Counted from the stretch's first letter, positions 26,851-39,539 are shown. The stretch is 64,000 bases of DNA from Salinicola lusitanus (GCF_003206045.1 NZ_PZJM01000013.1:1-64000); one strand, 5' to 3'. A program made the numbers and translations. Notes: generated from the letters alone by a model not told the origin.

Positions 26851-28751
26851 CGGCGCTCCTTGTCAAACCGGGTATCGCAGTCGTCGGCGCCCAGTTGCAT
26901 GACCTCGGTCGGCGCGCCCTCGGCGTCGAGTTTCACCTGGCCGATACCGGCGCGATTCCACAGTCGCTCGCCTTTCGCGCTGCGCTCGGGGCGGTAGGGT
27001 TCGATCAGCATGCGGCGGCGCTTGGTGAGCCAGTTGAGCGGCGACCAGGGCGCATAGAGCCAGCGATTGAGGCGGTCGAACCCGTCGAGCAGGGTATCGG
27101 GAAAGGTATTCTTGAGACCGCTGCTGGTGATCTGCCACATCTGGGGGCTGTTGCGGCGCTGGCGAATGGTGATCGCATAGACGAAGGAGTAGTGGACGTC
27201 GCCGGAGAGGATCACGTAGCGCTGCGGGGTGCGACTATGGCGCAGGATGTTGAGCATGGTACGGGCAGCCCCGGGGTGTGCCATCCAGTTCTCGGCGTCG
27301 ACCAGCAGCGGCTTGCCGAACCAGGTGAACAGGCGCTGGATGCCCTCGATCAGCTTGACGCCGAAGATCGGGGCCGGCGACACGATGATGACCGATGGTT
27401 CCCCGAGCAACGCCTGCTGGAACTCGCTCAGTGCTTCCCAGTCCATCAATCCCGAGGGACGGTGGCGCTTGCGCTCGCTGCGCCAGCGTCGGGTGCGCGT
27501 ATCCAGCACCACCAGGCGAGGCGTCGAGTCGATGGTGTAGCCCCAGCCGGTGAAGCGCAGCAGCCGGGTCACCAGTTGGTCGTGCAGTTGGCAGTCGAAG
27601 CCGCTGTCACCGGTGGCGGAGTCCAGCCACTCGCGGCTGGCGCGGAGCGGCTCGGCCAGTCCATCGGGATCGTTGCCCCAGCCCTGGCAGAACAGGTATG
27701 CGATCAGGGCATTGCCCACGATCCGGCGCGAGAAGGGGTGGTCGTAGACCGCGGCCTCCCAGGCGGCGGAGAGGTTCCAGTCGTCGGTGACGTCGTGGTC
27801 GTCGAAGATCATCAGCGTGGGCAGGTGGGCGAGCAGGCGTGCCACCCCCGGCAGCCCGGTGACGAACGCATCGATATGCCGCTGCTCCCGGCGATAGCGC
27901 TCCTGCTCTTCCGCGCTGAGGCGGGGCGGCTCGACCTCGATCAGCCGCCATGGAGTGGGCGACCAGACCAGCAGGTACATCGCCATCACCTCGGCGAAGG
28001 TGATCAGGTGGTTCTCGGCGCTGGCGGTGGTGAAGATCGGCTTGCGCACGCCACCGAAGAACTTCTCGCGCAGCGCCTCGGTGGAGCGGATCGCCGGCAG
28101 CAGTTCGTCCCGATGATAGTAGGTCTCGTCGCGGGCATAGAGCTCGCGGCCGCTGGCAATGTCCGTCCCTTCCAGGCATTCGTCGTGGAGGCCGAGGCGG
28201 GCGATCAACGCATGGATGGCGGCCAGCATCGGGCCGGCGACGTCGTCGGCGTAGATCTGGTCACCGGTCAGCAGCAGTGCCGCCGGCCTGGCGGCGGCGT
28301 CGTCGTGGCAGCCGTCCAGCCAGCGGTCGGCGCGTGCCAGGCCGTCCCCGCTGGCGTGGTGGGGTTTGCGACAGGAGCCATGAAGCAGATTGTCGTGACG
28401 CGAGCGCAGCACCAGCGTGGGGAGCGGCTCGTTGCCGTAGCACAGCGCCTGGCCCCAGTCGCCGGTCGAGCGCCATTCGGATTCGCCACGGTAGGCGAGG
28501 TCGTAGGCGATGCGGACATCCTGGGGCAGGGCCGCATCCAGCTCGAGGTCGATCAGATGGAGGTGGGCGTGGGTGCCCACTTCGACCCGGGTGGTTGCTG
28601 CGGCCAGCGGGTGTGTCCATGACGCAGCGGCGGTGGTCAGGGTCAGCTGGAGCTCGAGCGGGCGTGATGCGGCCAGCCACAGCACCAGCCGCCGCGGCGC
28701 CGCCCGGCGGAGTATCGGCCCGGCCAGGATGTCGGGGAGGTCGTCTGACAA
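26847..28751 (-). CDS. PhoD-like metallophosphatase
   Basis: 634 aa. An N-terminal beta domain is followed by the metallophosphoesterase core with the metal-binding motifs GDQIYADDV, IFDDHDVTDDWN and LSGDVHYSF. Like other PhoD-like proteins it should use Ca/Fe-type metals to cleave phosphodiesters, but this subfamily is uncharacterised. There is no signal peptide, so a cytoplasmic location is predicted, unlike true PhoD. The start is a TTG at 28751 with AGGAA eight nt upstream; no nearby ATG gives a complete domain. Co-translated with the GNAT gene downstream. Confidence 0.82.
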   Translation of the reverse strand: MSDDLPDILAGPILRRAAPRRLVLWLAASRPLELQLTLTTAAASWTHPLAAATTRVEVGTHAHLHLIDLELDAALPQDVRIAYDLAYRGESEWRSTGDWGQALCYGNEPLPTLVLRSRHDNLLHGSCRKPHHASGDGLARADRWLDGCHDDAAARPAALLLTGDQIYADDVAGPMLAAIHALIARLGLHDECLEGTDIASGRELYARDETYYHRDELLPAIRSTEALREKFFGGVRKPIFTTASAENHLITFAEVMAMYLLVWSPTPWRLIEVEPPRLSAEEQERYRREQRHIDAFVTGLPGVARLLAHLPTLMIFDDHDVTDDWNLSAAWEAAVYDHPFSRRIVGNALIAYLFCQGWGNDPDGLAEPLRASREWLDSATGDSGFDCQLHDQLVTRLLRFTGWGYTIDSTPRLVVLDTRTRRWRSERKRHRPSGLMDWEALSEFQQALLGEPSVIIVSPAPIFGVKLIEGIQRLFTWFGKPLLVDAENWMAHPGAARTMLNILRHSRTPQRYVILSGDVHYSFVYAITIRQRRNSPQMWQITSSGLKNTFPDTLLDGFDRLNRWLYAPWSPLNWLTKRRRMLIEPYRPERSAKGERLWNRAGIGQVKLDAEGAPTEVMQLGADDCDTRFDKERR

Positions 28752-28839
28752 GTCGCGGTTCCTGAAAGTCTCGATGGGCCAAGCATACTTCAGTCGTGGC
28801 TCCCGGCCACGCCCCCGGTGAGGATCCGTCGCTGTACGT

Positions 28840-29823
28840 TCAGCGCCGTCGCTTGAGCGTCCTGTCGATCACGTCCAGTCCTGGCGTATAGTCGCCACGG
28901 GCCGCCTGCAGGGCTCTCGCCAGCGCCTGTTCGGCGACCCGGTCGTGGTCCTGGGGCAGCGAATTCACCTTGCAGGGCAGGAAGTCGAGCAGCCGGTCGT
29001 CGCCGAAGGTGGCCAGACGCAGGTCGGCCGGGGGGGCGCCGTCCGCGAGCAGCACGTCGAGCAGACCCTCCATCAGGGTGTAGGAGGCGGTGACGATGGC
29101 GTCCGGCAAGCCGTCGTCATCCAGCAGTCGTTGGATCAGCCGGGCGCCGCTATCGCGGTCGTAGCGCTCTCCGCTGAAGCAGCGGGGATGGCAGCGGGGC
29201 TCGCTGGCCAGGGCATCCAGAAACCCGCGCCGCCGCTCGGTGCTGATCGAGAGATCCGGGACGGCATCCAGCCACACCACGTGGGTCACGTCGTCGGCCA
29301 GCACCGAACGGGTCAGCATCTCGCCGGCGGCGCGACCGTTGGTCACGATATTGACGAAACGCTCGGGATCCAGCGGTCGGTCGATGGCGATGATCGGCAG
29401 TCCCTGGGCCAATAGCTCGACGTAGAACGGATCCTGGGGGCTCAGGCTGCTGGCGACCAACAGCACGTCGCAGCGCTGGGCGCGCAGGGACCTGGCGACC
29501 TCGCGCTCGCTCTGCGGGTCGTCGTCGGAACCGGCGATCAGCAACTGGTAGCCCTGCCGGCGCGCACCATGCTCGAGACGTTTGGCCAGCCGTGCATAGC
29601 TGCCGTTCTCCAGATCCGGCACGATCAGGCCCAGGGTGCGGCTGTCGCCTCCCCGCAGTGCGGCCGCCTGGGCATCGATTCGATAGTCGTGGGCATTGGC
29701 GATGGCCAGCACCCGTGTCACCGTGGCATCGCTGATGCGTCTTGCTTTGGCCTGGCCGTTGAGGACATAGCTGGCGGTCGTGCGGGAGACGCCGGCCAGT
29801 CGGGCGATATCGGCAAGCTTCAT
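28840..29823 (-). CDS. cra: LacI-family regulator Cra (FruR)
   Basis: 327 aa. The N-terminal helix-turn-helix MKLADIARLAGVSRTTASYV and hinge are typical of Cra/FruR, followed by the periplasmic-binding-like effector domain (LGLIVPDLENGSYARLAKRL). AGGAG stands seven nt before the ATG at 29823; five extra residues upstream are not needed. It represses fru genes until fructose-1-phosphate binds. It is divergent from fruBKA, and a strong Cra-like site lies between them at 30001-30014. Confidence 0.93.
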   Translation of the reverse strand: MKLADIARLAGVSRTTASYVLNGQAKARRISDATVTRVLAIANAHDYRIDAQAAALRGGDSRTLGLIVPDLENGSYARLAKRLEHGARRQGYQLLIAGSDDDPQSEREVARSLRAQRCDVLLVASSLSPQDPFYVELLAQGLPIIAIDRPLDPERFVNIVTNGRAAGEMLTRSVLADDVTHVVWLDAVPDLSISTERRRGFLDALASEPRCHPRCFSGERYDRDSGARLIQRLLDDDGLPDAIVTASYTLMEGLLDVLLADGAPPADLRLATFGDDRLLDFLPCKVNSLPQDHDRVAEQALARALQAARGDYTPGLDVIDRTLKRRR

Positions 29824-30000
29824 GCAAGGCTCCTGCAAGGCTCATGGGAGGGGGCGGCGCATTTTTCACGGTCTGAACGATACCGCGTCGGGCCCTGGCG
29901 GCCCAGTCTGATTTCGGCGACCGTGATGCCGGCCGTGGCGTGAGGCGAAGGTCTAGCTTGCCAAACCGGTCGCCAGCGGAGAGCATTGGCACCATTGAGG

Positions 30001-30014
30001 TGACACGATTCAGC
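30001..30014 (-). promoter_or_regulatory. Putative Cra operator upstream of fruB
   Basis: On the minus strand the sequence is GCTGAATCGTGTCA, matching the E. coli Cra consensus (GCTGAAWCGNTTCA type) at nearly every position. It lies 92 nt before the fruB start and about 180 nt before the cra start, where it could regulate both. Confidence 0.6.
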
Positions 30015-30105
30015 TAGGGCGCTCGAAGCTGTCCGTCCGGCTGACCCCGGCGGCGCTGGATGGGCCACGAGTCGTGCATCGAACGACCCACTCGGAGAGA
30101 TCGTT

Positions 30106-33002
<2,897 letters not shown>

Positions 33003-33003
<1 letters not shown>

Positions 33004-33965
33004 TGGCCCATGTGCTGGTGGTGACGCTCAATCCGGCGCTGGATCTGTCGATCCAGTTGCCGCGACTCGAGCCGGGGGCGGTCAATCGTACGCGGTCGTC
33101 GCATCTGGCGGCGGCCGGCAAGGGGCTCAACGTGGCCCAGGTGCTGGTGGCGCTGGGCCATCGGGTGACGCTGTCGGGCTTCCTGGGCGCGGACAACGAT
33201 ACCGCCTTCGTCCAGGCCTGCCGGCGCGACGGTATCGAGGATGCCAGCCTGCGCCTGCCCGGCGAGACCCGGATCAACGCCAAGCTGGCCGAGGACGACG
33301 GCCGAGTGACCGACGTCAACGGCCCGGGGCTCGAGGTCTCCGAGGCCGCGCTGGCCGAGCTGACCGAGGCGCTGGTCGCCTGCTGCGAGACTGCGGCGCC
33401 GTCGGCGGTGGTGGTGACCGGCAGCCTGCCACCGGGCGTGTCTCCCGCGGCGCTGGCGAGGCTGGTCGAGACGCTCAAGGCGAGCGGTATCCCGGTCTGG
33501 GTCGATACCAGCGGGCCGGCGCTGACGGCGGCACTGGCGGTGGCGCCTCACGCGGCCAAGCCCAACGAGCAGGAGCTGGCCGAGTGGGCCGGCGGCCCGC
33601 TGGACGACCCGGCCTCGCAGCTCGATGCGGCCCGGCGGCTGCATGCGGCCGGCGTCGAGGAGTCGATACTGTCGCTGGGTGCGGCGGGTACGCTGTGGGT
33701 CAGCCGCCGCGGCGAATGGCGGGCGATCCCGCCCAGTGTCCAGGTCAAGAGTACGGTGGGGGCCGGCGACACCCTGCTGGCCGCCTTGCTGCATGGGGTG
33801 ATCGCGGATCAGGCACCGCAGGACGCACTGCGCCAGGCGACGGCGCTGGCGGCCGAAGCGGTCCGGCATGTCGGTGTCGGTAATCCGCACGTCGAGGATT
33901 TCCAGCAATTACTGCAACAGACGCGTGTCACTCGCTGTGGCGACACGCGTCAGGAGGGGGCATGA
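33003..33965 (+). CDS. fruK: 1-phosphofructokinase
   Basis: 320 aa PfkB-family kinase converting fructose-1-phosphate to fructose-1,6-bisphosphate in the cytoplasm. N-terminal LNPALDLSIQLPRLEPGAVN and the C-terminal GAGDTLLAALLHG motif with the catalytic Asp are both present; length is normal. The ATG overlaps the fruB stop, and its own stop overlaps the fruA start, so the three genes are translated as one unit. Falling fructose-1-phosphate restores Cra repression. Confidence 0.96.
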
Positions 33966-35767
33966 ACGGTGAACGCATGAACGTCATTCTGGTTACGGCC
34001 TGCCCCAGTGGCATGGCGACAACCTTTCTGGCCGCGAGACGGCTGGAGCAGGCCGCGCGGCGTCGCGGCTGGCAACCCCAGATAGAGATGCACGGCGAGC
34101 TCGAGCCGGTTGCGCCGGTATCGGCCCAGGCGATCGCCGAGGCAGACCTGGTCGTGGTGGCCGCCGAGCGGGTGCCGGAAGCGTCCCGCTTCGTCGGCAA
34201 GCGGCTCTACCGTGCCCCGGTCCAGCAGGCGCTGCCCGATCCCGAGGCATTTCTCGAGCGCGCCGCCCGCGAGGCGACGGCGTTCGATGCCGCCGACGAG
34301 CCCGCCGACGCCCCGGCGGTGGCCGAGGCGAATCCTTCCCGGGCCAGACGGATCGTCGCGGTGACCGCCTGTCCTACCGGGGTGGCGCACACCTTCATGG
34401 CCGCCGAGGCCTTAGAACAGGCCGGCCGGGCGCTGGGTCACCGGATCCATGTCGAGACCCAGGGGTCCGTGGGCGCCCAGAACCCGATCAGTGAAGCCGA
34501 TATCGAGGCCGCGGATATCGTGCTGCTGGCCTGCGACATCGAGGTCGACGACACCCGTTTCGCCGGCAAGCCGATCTACCGCACCTCCACCGGCAGCGCC
34601 CTCAAGCAGCCACAGCAGACGATCCAGAAGGCCCTCGCGGAGGCGCAGGTCGAGTCGGCCGGCAGTGAAAAAGGGGCCGGCGGCGAGCGCAAGAGCGCCA
34701 AGGAGCGCGGGTTCTACAAGCACCTGCTGACCGGTGTCTCGTTCATGCTGCCGATGGTGGTGGCGGGCGGGCTCTGTATCGCGCTCTCGTTCGTGTTCGG
34801 GATCAAGGCCTACGAGCAGGAGGGGACGCTGGCGGCGGCGCTGATGCAGATCGGCGGTGGTACCGCCTTCGCCTTGATGGTGCCGGTGCTGGCCGGCTAC
34901 ATCGCTTACTCCATCGCCGACCGTCCGGGCATCGCACCGGGGATGATCGGCGGGATGCTGGCCTCCACCCTGGGCGCCGGCTTCATCGGCGGGATCCTCG
35001 CGGGCTTCCTGGCCGGCTACTCGGCCAAGGCGGTGACTCGCTACGTCAGGCTGCCGGCGAGCGTCGAGTCGCTCAAGCCGATCCTGATCATCCCGCTGCT
35101 GGCGAGCCTGTTCACCGGGCTGGTGATGATCTATGTGGTGGGCACGCCGGTGGCGGCGATCCTCTCCGGACTGACCCAGTTCCTCAACAACATGGGCTCC
35201 ACCAATGCGGTGCTGCTGGGCCTGCTGCTCGGCGCGATGATGTGCTTCGACATGGGCGGCCCGGTCAACAAGGCGGCCTACACCTTCGGCGTGGGGCTGC
35301 TGTCGACCGAGACCTACATGCCGATGGCGGCGATCATGGCCGCGGGCATGGTGCCGCCCATCGGCATGGGGCTGGCCACGTTCCTGCGGCGCAGCCGGTT
35401 CGCCCAGGCCGAGCGTGAAGCGGGCAAGGCGTCGTTCGTGCTGGGCCTTTGCTTCATCAGCGAGGGGGCGATCCCGTTCGCCGCCAAGGATCCGTTGCGG
35501 GTGATTCCGATCTCGATGCTCGGCGGTGCGGTGACCGGGGCGCTTTCGATGTGGTTCGGCGTCAAGCTGATGGCACCGCACGGCGGCTTGTTCGTGCTGC
35601 TGATCCCGAACGCGGTCAACCTGGCGCTGCTCTACCTGCTGGCCATTGCCGCCGGCTCGCTGATCACCGGGATCGGCTACGCACTGCTCAAGCGTGGCGG
35701 GGCGGAGACGGTGCCGGTCGCACCGGCCTCGCCCGACGTCGCCGGGATGAGTCGCCAGGCTTCCTGA
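33962..35767 (+). CDS. fruA: Fructose PTS permease EIIB'BC
   Basis: 601 aa. Two EIIB domains precede the EIIC membrane domain: B' with Cys14 (ACPSGMATTF) and B with phospho-Cys137 (ACPTGVAHTF). The EIIC part (residues ~245-590, about nine helices) carries the DMGGPVNKAAYTFG and SEGAIPFAAKDP signatures. Imports fructose and phosphorylates it at C1. The ATG at 33962 overlaps the fruK stop. Confidence 0.96.
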   Translation: MNGERMNVILVTACPSGMATTFLAARRLEQAARRRGWQPQIEMHGELEPVAPVSAQAIAEADLVVVAAERVPEASRFVGKRLYRAPVQQALPDPEAFLERAAREATAFDAADEPADAPAVAEANPSRARRIVAVTACPTGVAHTFMAAEALEQAGRALGHRIHVETQGSVGAQNPISEADIEAADIVLLACDIEVDDTRFAGKPIYRTSTGSALKQPQQTIQKALAEAQVESAGSEKGAGGERKSAKERGFYKHLLTGVSFMLPMVVAGGLCIALSFVFGIKAYEQEGTLAAALMQIGGGTAFALMVPVLAGYIAYSIADRPGIAPGMIGGMLASTLGAGFIGGILAGFLAGYSAKAVTRYVRLPASVESLKPILIIPLLASLFTGLVMIYVVGTPVAAILSGLTQFLNNMGSTNAVLLGLLLGAMMCFDMGGPVNKAAYTFGVGLLSTETYMPMAAIMAAGMVPPIGMGLATFLRRSRFAQAEREAGKASFVLGLCFISEGAIPFAAKDPLRVIPISMLGGAVTGALSMWFGVKLMAPHGGLFVLLIPNAVNLALLYLLAIAAGSLITGIGYALLKRGGAETVPVAPASPDVAGMSRQAS

Positions 35768-35937
35768 CACGACACGACACGGTTCCGGTTCGCGAGCAGC
35801 GGCATCGCATCCTACATTGGGTGGATGGAGACGGGATCGGTAGGGACGGGGACGATCAAGACCGGCTGGCAACGGCTCGTTGCCGCCGGCCTCCGTCCTG
35901 GTGCCGATGACCCGACCGCAACCAGCCGAGGTGGGCA

Positions 35938-36474
35938 ATGAAGATTCACTGGCAGGGTGATCGCCTGACCGTCGCCGAGGGCGATATCACCCGGTTCGAG
36001 GGCGATGCCATCGTCAATGCCGCCAATAGGAGCCTGCAGGGGGGTGGCGGCGTCGATGGGGCGATTCATCGTGCGGCAGGTCCGGAACTGCTCGAGGCGT
36101 GTCGGGAGCTGCGACGCACGACCTGGCCGGACGGCTTGCCCGTCGGTGAAGTGGCGATGACGCCGGGTTTCAAGCTGCCGGCGCGTCACGTCATCCATAC
36201 GGTTGGGCCGGTATTCGCCAAGTCGGAAGATCGTTCCGAACTGCTGGCCGACTGCTATCGCAACGCCTTACACCTTGCCGCCGAGCATCGATTCGAGCGG
36301 CTGGCCTTTCCCGCCATCTCCACCGGGATCTACGGCTATCCGGCCGCCGCCGCCGCCAGCATCGTGGCGGCGGTGATGCGCGAGCGACTACCGGCGCTGC
36401 CCGGCCTCGCGGTGACGCTGGTGTTCTTCTCGGCGAGAGACGCCGATGGCTTCCTGAAGAGCGCTTCCCTCTAG
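35938..36474 (+). CDS. ymdB: Macrodomain ADP-ribose hydrolase (YmdB-like)
   Basis: 178 aa, one macrodomain. Signatures: VNAANRSLQGGGGVDGAIHRAAGPELLEACR (seen as NAANRSLQGGGGVDGAI and neighbours), HVIHTVGPVF and AFPAISTGIYGYP. Such enzymes deacetylate O-acetyl-ADP-ribose and remove ADP-ribose from proteins; YmdB also binds RNase III in E. coli. GAGG precedes the ATG. It stands alone, 170 bp after fruA; no DarT-type ADP-ribosyltransferase is adjacent, so a toxin-antitoxin role is unlikely. Confidence 0.92.
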   Translation: MKIHWQGDRLTVAEGDITRFEGDAIVNAANRSLQGGGGVDGAIHRAAGPELLEACRELRRTTWPDGLPVGEVAMTPGFKLPARHVIHTVGPVFAKSEDRSELLADCYRNALHLAAEHRFERLAFPAISTGIYGYPAAAAASIVAAVMRERLPALPGLAVTLVFFSARDADGFLKSASL

Positions 36475-36597
36475 GGCTGGCTCACACTATCCACGCGGTC
36501 GCGACGTATCGAGTGAACAGGCCCCCGGGGCCGCCACCCGGTAACCGCCGCTACCGCAGGGGAAGGGGGGCCTCGTTTCCCGCTCCGCTCGCTGGCC

Positions 36598-37290
36598 TCA
36601 CTCTTCCGGCTGGTACTTGTAGCCGACCCCATAGACCGAGCGGATGATGTCACGCTCGGGCCAGACGTCGGCGATCTTGCGGCGCAGTTTCTTGACGTGA
36701 CTGTCGACGGTGCGCTCGGAGACGATGCGGTGGTCGCGATACATGTGGTCCATCAACTGGTCGCGGGAGAATATCCGGCCCGGGCTGTGCATCATTACCT
36801 TGAGCAACTGGAACTCGACGGCGGTCAGGTTGAGGTCCTCGCTCCCCGCCATGGCACGCCAGCCATCCTCGTCCAGCGTCAGGTGATCTCCTTGCGGGAT
36901 CGCTTCGTCCGTGCCGGTGATGCCATGGCTGCGTCGCAGCACGGCCTTGACGCGAGCCACGACTTCCCGGGGGCTGAAAGGTTTGCAGATATAGTCGTCG
37001 GCGCCCAGTTCGAGCCCCAGCAACCGATCCACCTCTTCGACCCGTGCGGTCAGCATGATCACCGGGATGGCGGGAAATCGCTCGCGAATCTGACGACACA
37101 GGGTGAGGCCGTCGGTGCCGGGCAGCATCAGGTCGAGCAGCACCAGCATCGGCTGGTTCTCCTCCAGCCACTCCATGACGGCGTTGCCGTGGTCGATGTG
37201 GTCGGAGGCATAGCCGCTCTTCGACAGGTAATCGGCGACCAGGCGGGCGATCTTGGGTTCATCCTCGACGATCAGAATGGTGTCGTTCAT
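36598..37290 (-). CDS. baeR: OmpR-family response regulator, BaeR-like
   Basis: 230 aa. The receiver domain holds Asp10/Glu11, phospho-Asp53 (LLDLMLPGTDG) and the Thr/Lys positions (MLTARVEEVDR, DDYICKPFSP). The C-terminal winged helix ends in the usual ERTVDSHVKKLRRKIAD and VYGVGYKY. AGGGAG precedes the ATG at 37290. It lies 12 nt after its kinase gene. In E. coli BaeSR induces efflux pumps in response to envelope stress; the name here rests on similarity. Confidence 0.87.
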   Translation of the reverse strand: MNDTILIVEDEPKIARLVADYLSKSGYASDHIDHGNAVMEWLEENQPMLVLLDLMLPGTDGLTLCRQIRERFPAIPVIMLTARVEEVDRLLGLELGADDYICKPFSPREVVARVKAVLRRSHGITGTDEAIPQGDHLTLDEDGWRAMAGSEDLNLTAVEFQLLKVMMHSPGRIFSRDQLMDHMYRDHRIVSERTVDSHVKKLRRKIADVWPERDIIRSVYGVGYKYQPEE

Positions 37291-37302
37291 CAAACCGGCT
37301 CC

Positions 37303-38823
37303 CTATCGATTGGTATGGCTGCCGCTGCTGCTGGCCGGCTCCCCGGCGGGAGGAGAGGGCTCGGCGGAGGATTCGGCAGGCAGGTCCAGCGGAAACGCCA
37401 GCGTCCATCGCAACCCGCCCAGTGGTGAAGCGGAGGGTGTCAGTACGCCCCCTTGGGCCTCGATCAGCGCCCGGGCGATGGAGAGGCCCAGCCCGCTGCC
37501 GCCGCTACGGCGGCTGCGTGAGCCCTCCACCCGATACAGCCGTTCGGTCAGGCGAGGCAGTTCGTCGGCCGGCACCCCCGGCGGCGTATCCTCCCAGATC
37601 ACTTCCGCCTTGTCGTGCCGTCGCCGCAGGGTGACTTGCAGCGTACCGGGGCCGTCGGTGTAGGCAATGGTGTTGGAGAGCAGGTTGTCCCATAGCTGGC
37701 GCAGGCGCTGGCTGTCGGCGCGCACCCAGACGGGGGCAGTGTCGAGCCGAAGGGTCAGACCGTGGCTCTCGAGGCGCAACTCGCTGTCCTCGAGCCGCTG
37801 GACCAGCGACTCCTCGAGATCCACCGGCACCAGATGCATGTCCAGGGCGCCAGCGTCGCTCTGGGCGAGCAGCCGCAGATCCTCGACCAGGTGTCCGAGC
37901 TGGTCGACCTCCTGTTGCAGCGATCCCAGGTTGTCCGGCGACAGCGGCCGCACGCCATCCTGCATGGCCTCGATCTCACCCCGCAGTACCGCCAACGGCG
38001 TGCGCAGTTCATGAGCGATATCCGCGACCCAGCGCTGCCTCGCGCGCCGGTTGGCCTCGAGGGTCTCGGCGAGTTGGTTGAAATCCGCGGAGAGGCTCGA
38101 CAACTCGTCGCGGCCACGCTCGGACAGGCGCACGCTGTAGTCGCCCAGGGTCAGACGCCGGGTGGCCAGCGTCATGAACCGGGCACGGCGACCCAGCCAC
38201 CAGGCCAGCCCGCCCGCCAGCAGTAACGAGGTAAGAAACAGCGCGCCGACGATGATCGTGAGATTGCGCTGCTGGCGCTCGAGAAATATCTGGTCCATGC
38301 GCGCCATGAGGCGTTCCGGCGGGAGGTAGCCGAGTTGCCCCACCAGCTTGTCGCCGCTGCGGATGGGAACGAAGTGCGGCTCCGGCGGTGGCGGAATGTC
38401 CAGGTCGAGGTCCTGCGGCGGCGGCTTGAGCAGGGGTTCGCCGATGACGGGGTTGCTCAACTCGTCGAGCAGCACGTAGCCGCGGGCGTCGGAAAGTTGT
38501 CGATCGATCCCGGTCGGGGGGTGGCGGTCGCTCGACCATAGCTGGCTGCGGACCAGGCTCTGCCAGGCGCGGGGGTTGTCGCGCAGCCACTGCCAACTGC
38601 CGCGCTGCGTCCACTGCTCTCCCAGCGCATTGGCCAGCGTTTCGGCCCGTGTCGACTGGCTGCGTTCCAGGTAGTTGACGAACCCTTCGTCCAGGCTTCT
38701 CGAGACAAACACGAACACCAGGCCGCTGATCAGCACGTTGGTGACCAGGATGATGGCGAAAAGCTTGAGGCTCAGGCGTGACAGCCGCGGCCAGTCACGT
38801 CGACTGCTGAGCGATGGAAGCAT
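37303..38823 (-). CDS. baeS: Sensor histidine kinase, BaeS-like
   Basis: 506 aa from the ATG at 38823 (a GTG at 38841 is equally possible). Membrane helices at ~20-40 and ~188-210 enclose a periplasmic sensor of ~145 residues; then HAMP, the dimerisation helix with His271 in ADIAHELRTPLAVLRG, and the ATPase domain (QLWDNLLSNTIAYTDG, DTPPGVP, SGGSGLGLSIARAL). The periplasmic domain includes a Pro/Asp/Leu-rich segment. It pairs with the regulator encoded downstream. Confidence 0.87.
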   Translation of the reverse strand: MLPSLSSRRDWPRLSRLSLKLFAIILVTNVLISGLVFVFVSRSLDEGFVNYLERSQSTRAETLANALGEQWTQRGSWQWLRDNPRAWQSLVRSQLWSSDRHPPTGIDRQLSDARGYVLLDELSNPVIGEPLLKPPPQDLDLDIPPPPEPHFVPIRSGDKLVGQLGYLPPERLMARMDQIFLERQQRNLTIIVGALFLTSLLLAGGLAWWLGRRARFMTLATRRLTLGDYSVRLSERGRDELSSLSADFNQLAETLEANRRARQRWVADIAHELRTPLAVLRGEIEAMQDGVRPLSPDNLGSLQQEVDQLGHLVEDLRLLAQSDAGALDMHLVPVDLEESLVQRLEDSELRLESHGLTLRLDTAPVWVRADSQRLRQLWDNLLSNTIAYTDGPGTLQVTLRRRHDKAEVIWEDTPPGVPADELPRLTERLYRVEGSRSRRSGGSGLGLSIARALIEAQGGVLTPSASPLGGLRWTLAFPLDLPAESSAEPSPPAGEPASSSGSHTNR

Positions 38824-39008
38824 AGGGGCAGGCTTTTCCACGAATGACGACGATCCCTAAGTGTGACGCAACGCATGGCAGTGACGGTTCAGGCAATCGG
38901 CAAAGATTGTGGAGATTGCCACACCCGCCTCTGCGCTTCGCACTTTCGACTCCGGGCTTCTTGCCCCGATGCGCCGGGTTCGGGGCACGGTAGAGGGCGG
39001 CTCCGACA

Positions 39009-39539
39009 TCAGGTCTCGTCGCTTCGGGATATCCGTCGCTCGCCCCAGACGAAGTCGATCGGCCGGTGGGGCTGGTCGGTGGCGTCGAAGGATGCCCACA
39101 GCGCGGCGAACGTGACGCCACTGACCGGGTGCCGGTGCGCCGGCAGCAGCTCCGCCAGCGGATGGAGCACGAAAGCATAGCGCTCGATGTCCTCCCGCGG
39201 TAGCCGCCGGGTGCCGTCGCACTCGACGCTGTCGCCCCACAGCAGCAGGTCGATGTCCAGGGTACGGGCCACGAGCTTGGCCGGCCCTGCCGGGCGGCCG
39301 TTCTCCCTCTCGATCGCCTTGCAGTGACGATCGATCGTCGCCGGGGAGAGTTCGGTCTCGAAGGCCACCACCATATTGTAGAACGGGCGCTCGTCGTCGA
39401 AACCGACCGCCGGGCTTTCGAAGACCCGGGAAAGCTGCAGCGGGTGAGGGGCGGCGAGCGACTCCAGCGCCTCCAGCGCCCGGGTCAGATGGTGCTGGCG
39501 CCGGATGTTGCTGCCCAGCCCGAGAGCGACCAGCGGCAT
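39009..39539 (-). CDS. folK: 2-amino-4-hydroxy-6-hydroxymethyldihydropteridine diphosphokinase
   Basis: 176 aa. Transfers pyrophosphate from ATP to 6-hydroxymethyl-dihydropterin in folate synthesis. Family features: LGLGSNIRR at the N-terminus, SPAVGFDDERPFYNMVVAFET, and LVARTLDIDLLLWGD with the metal-binding Asp pair. The ATG overlaps the folB stop, so both folate genes are co-translated. Confidence 0.94.
   Translation of the reverse strand: MPLVALGLGSNIRRQHHLTRALEALESLAAPHPLQLSRVFESPAVGFDDERPFYNMVVAFETELSPATIDRHCKAIERENGRPAGPAKLVARTLDIDLLLWGDSVECDGTRRLPREDIERYAFVLHPLAELLPAHRHPVSGVTFAALWASFDATDQPHRPIDFVWGERRISRSDET

Noticed and set aside
26895-28622. 575-aa plus-strand open frame
   Set aside because: Shadow of the PhoD-like phosphatase gene; no ribosome site or family match.
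35938-36474. Macrodomain as a DarTG-type antitoxin
   Set aside because: No DarT-like ADP-ribosyltransferase is next to it and the sequence fits YmdB-type hydrolases.
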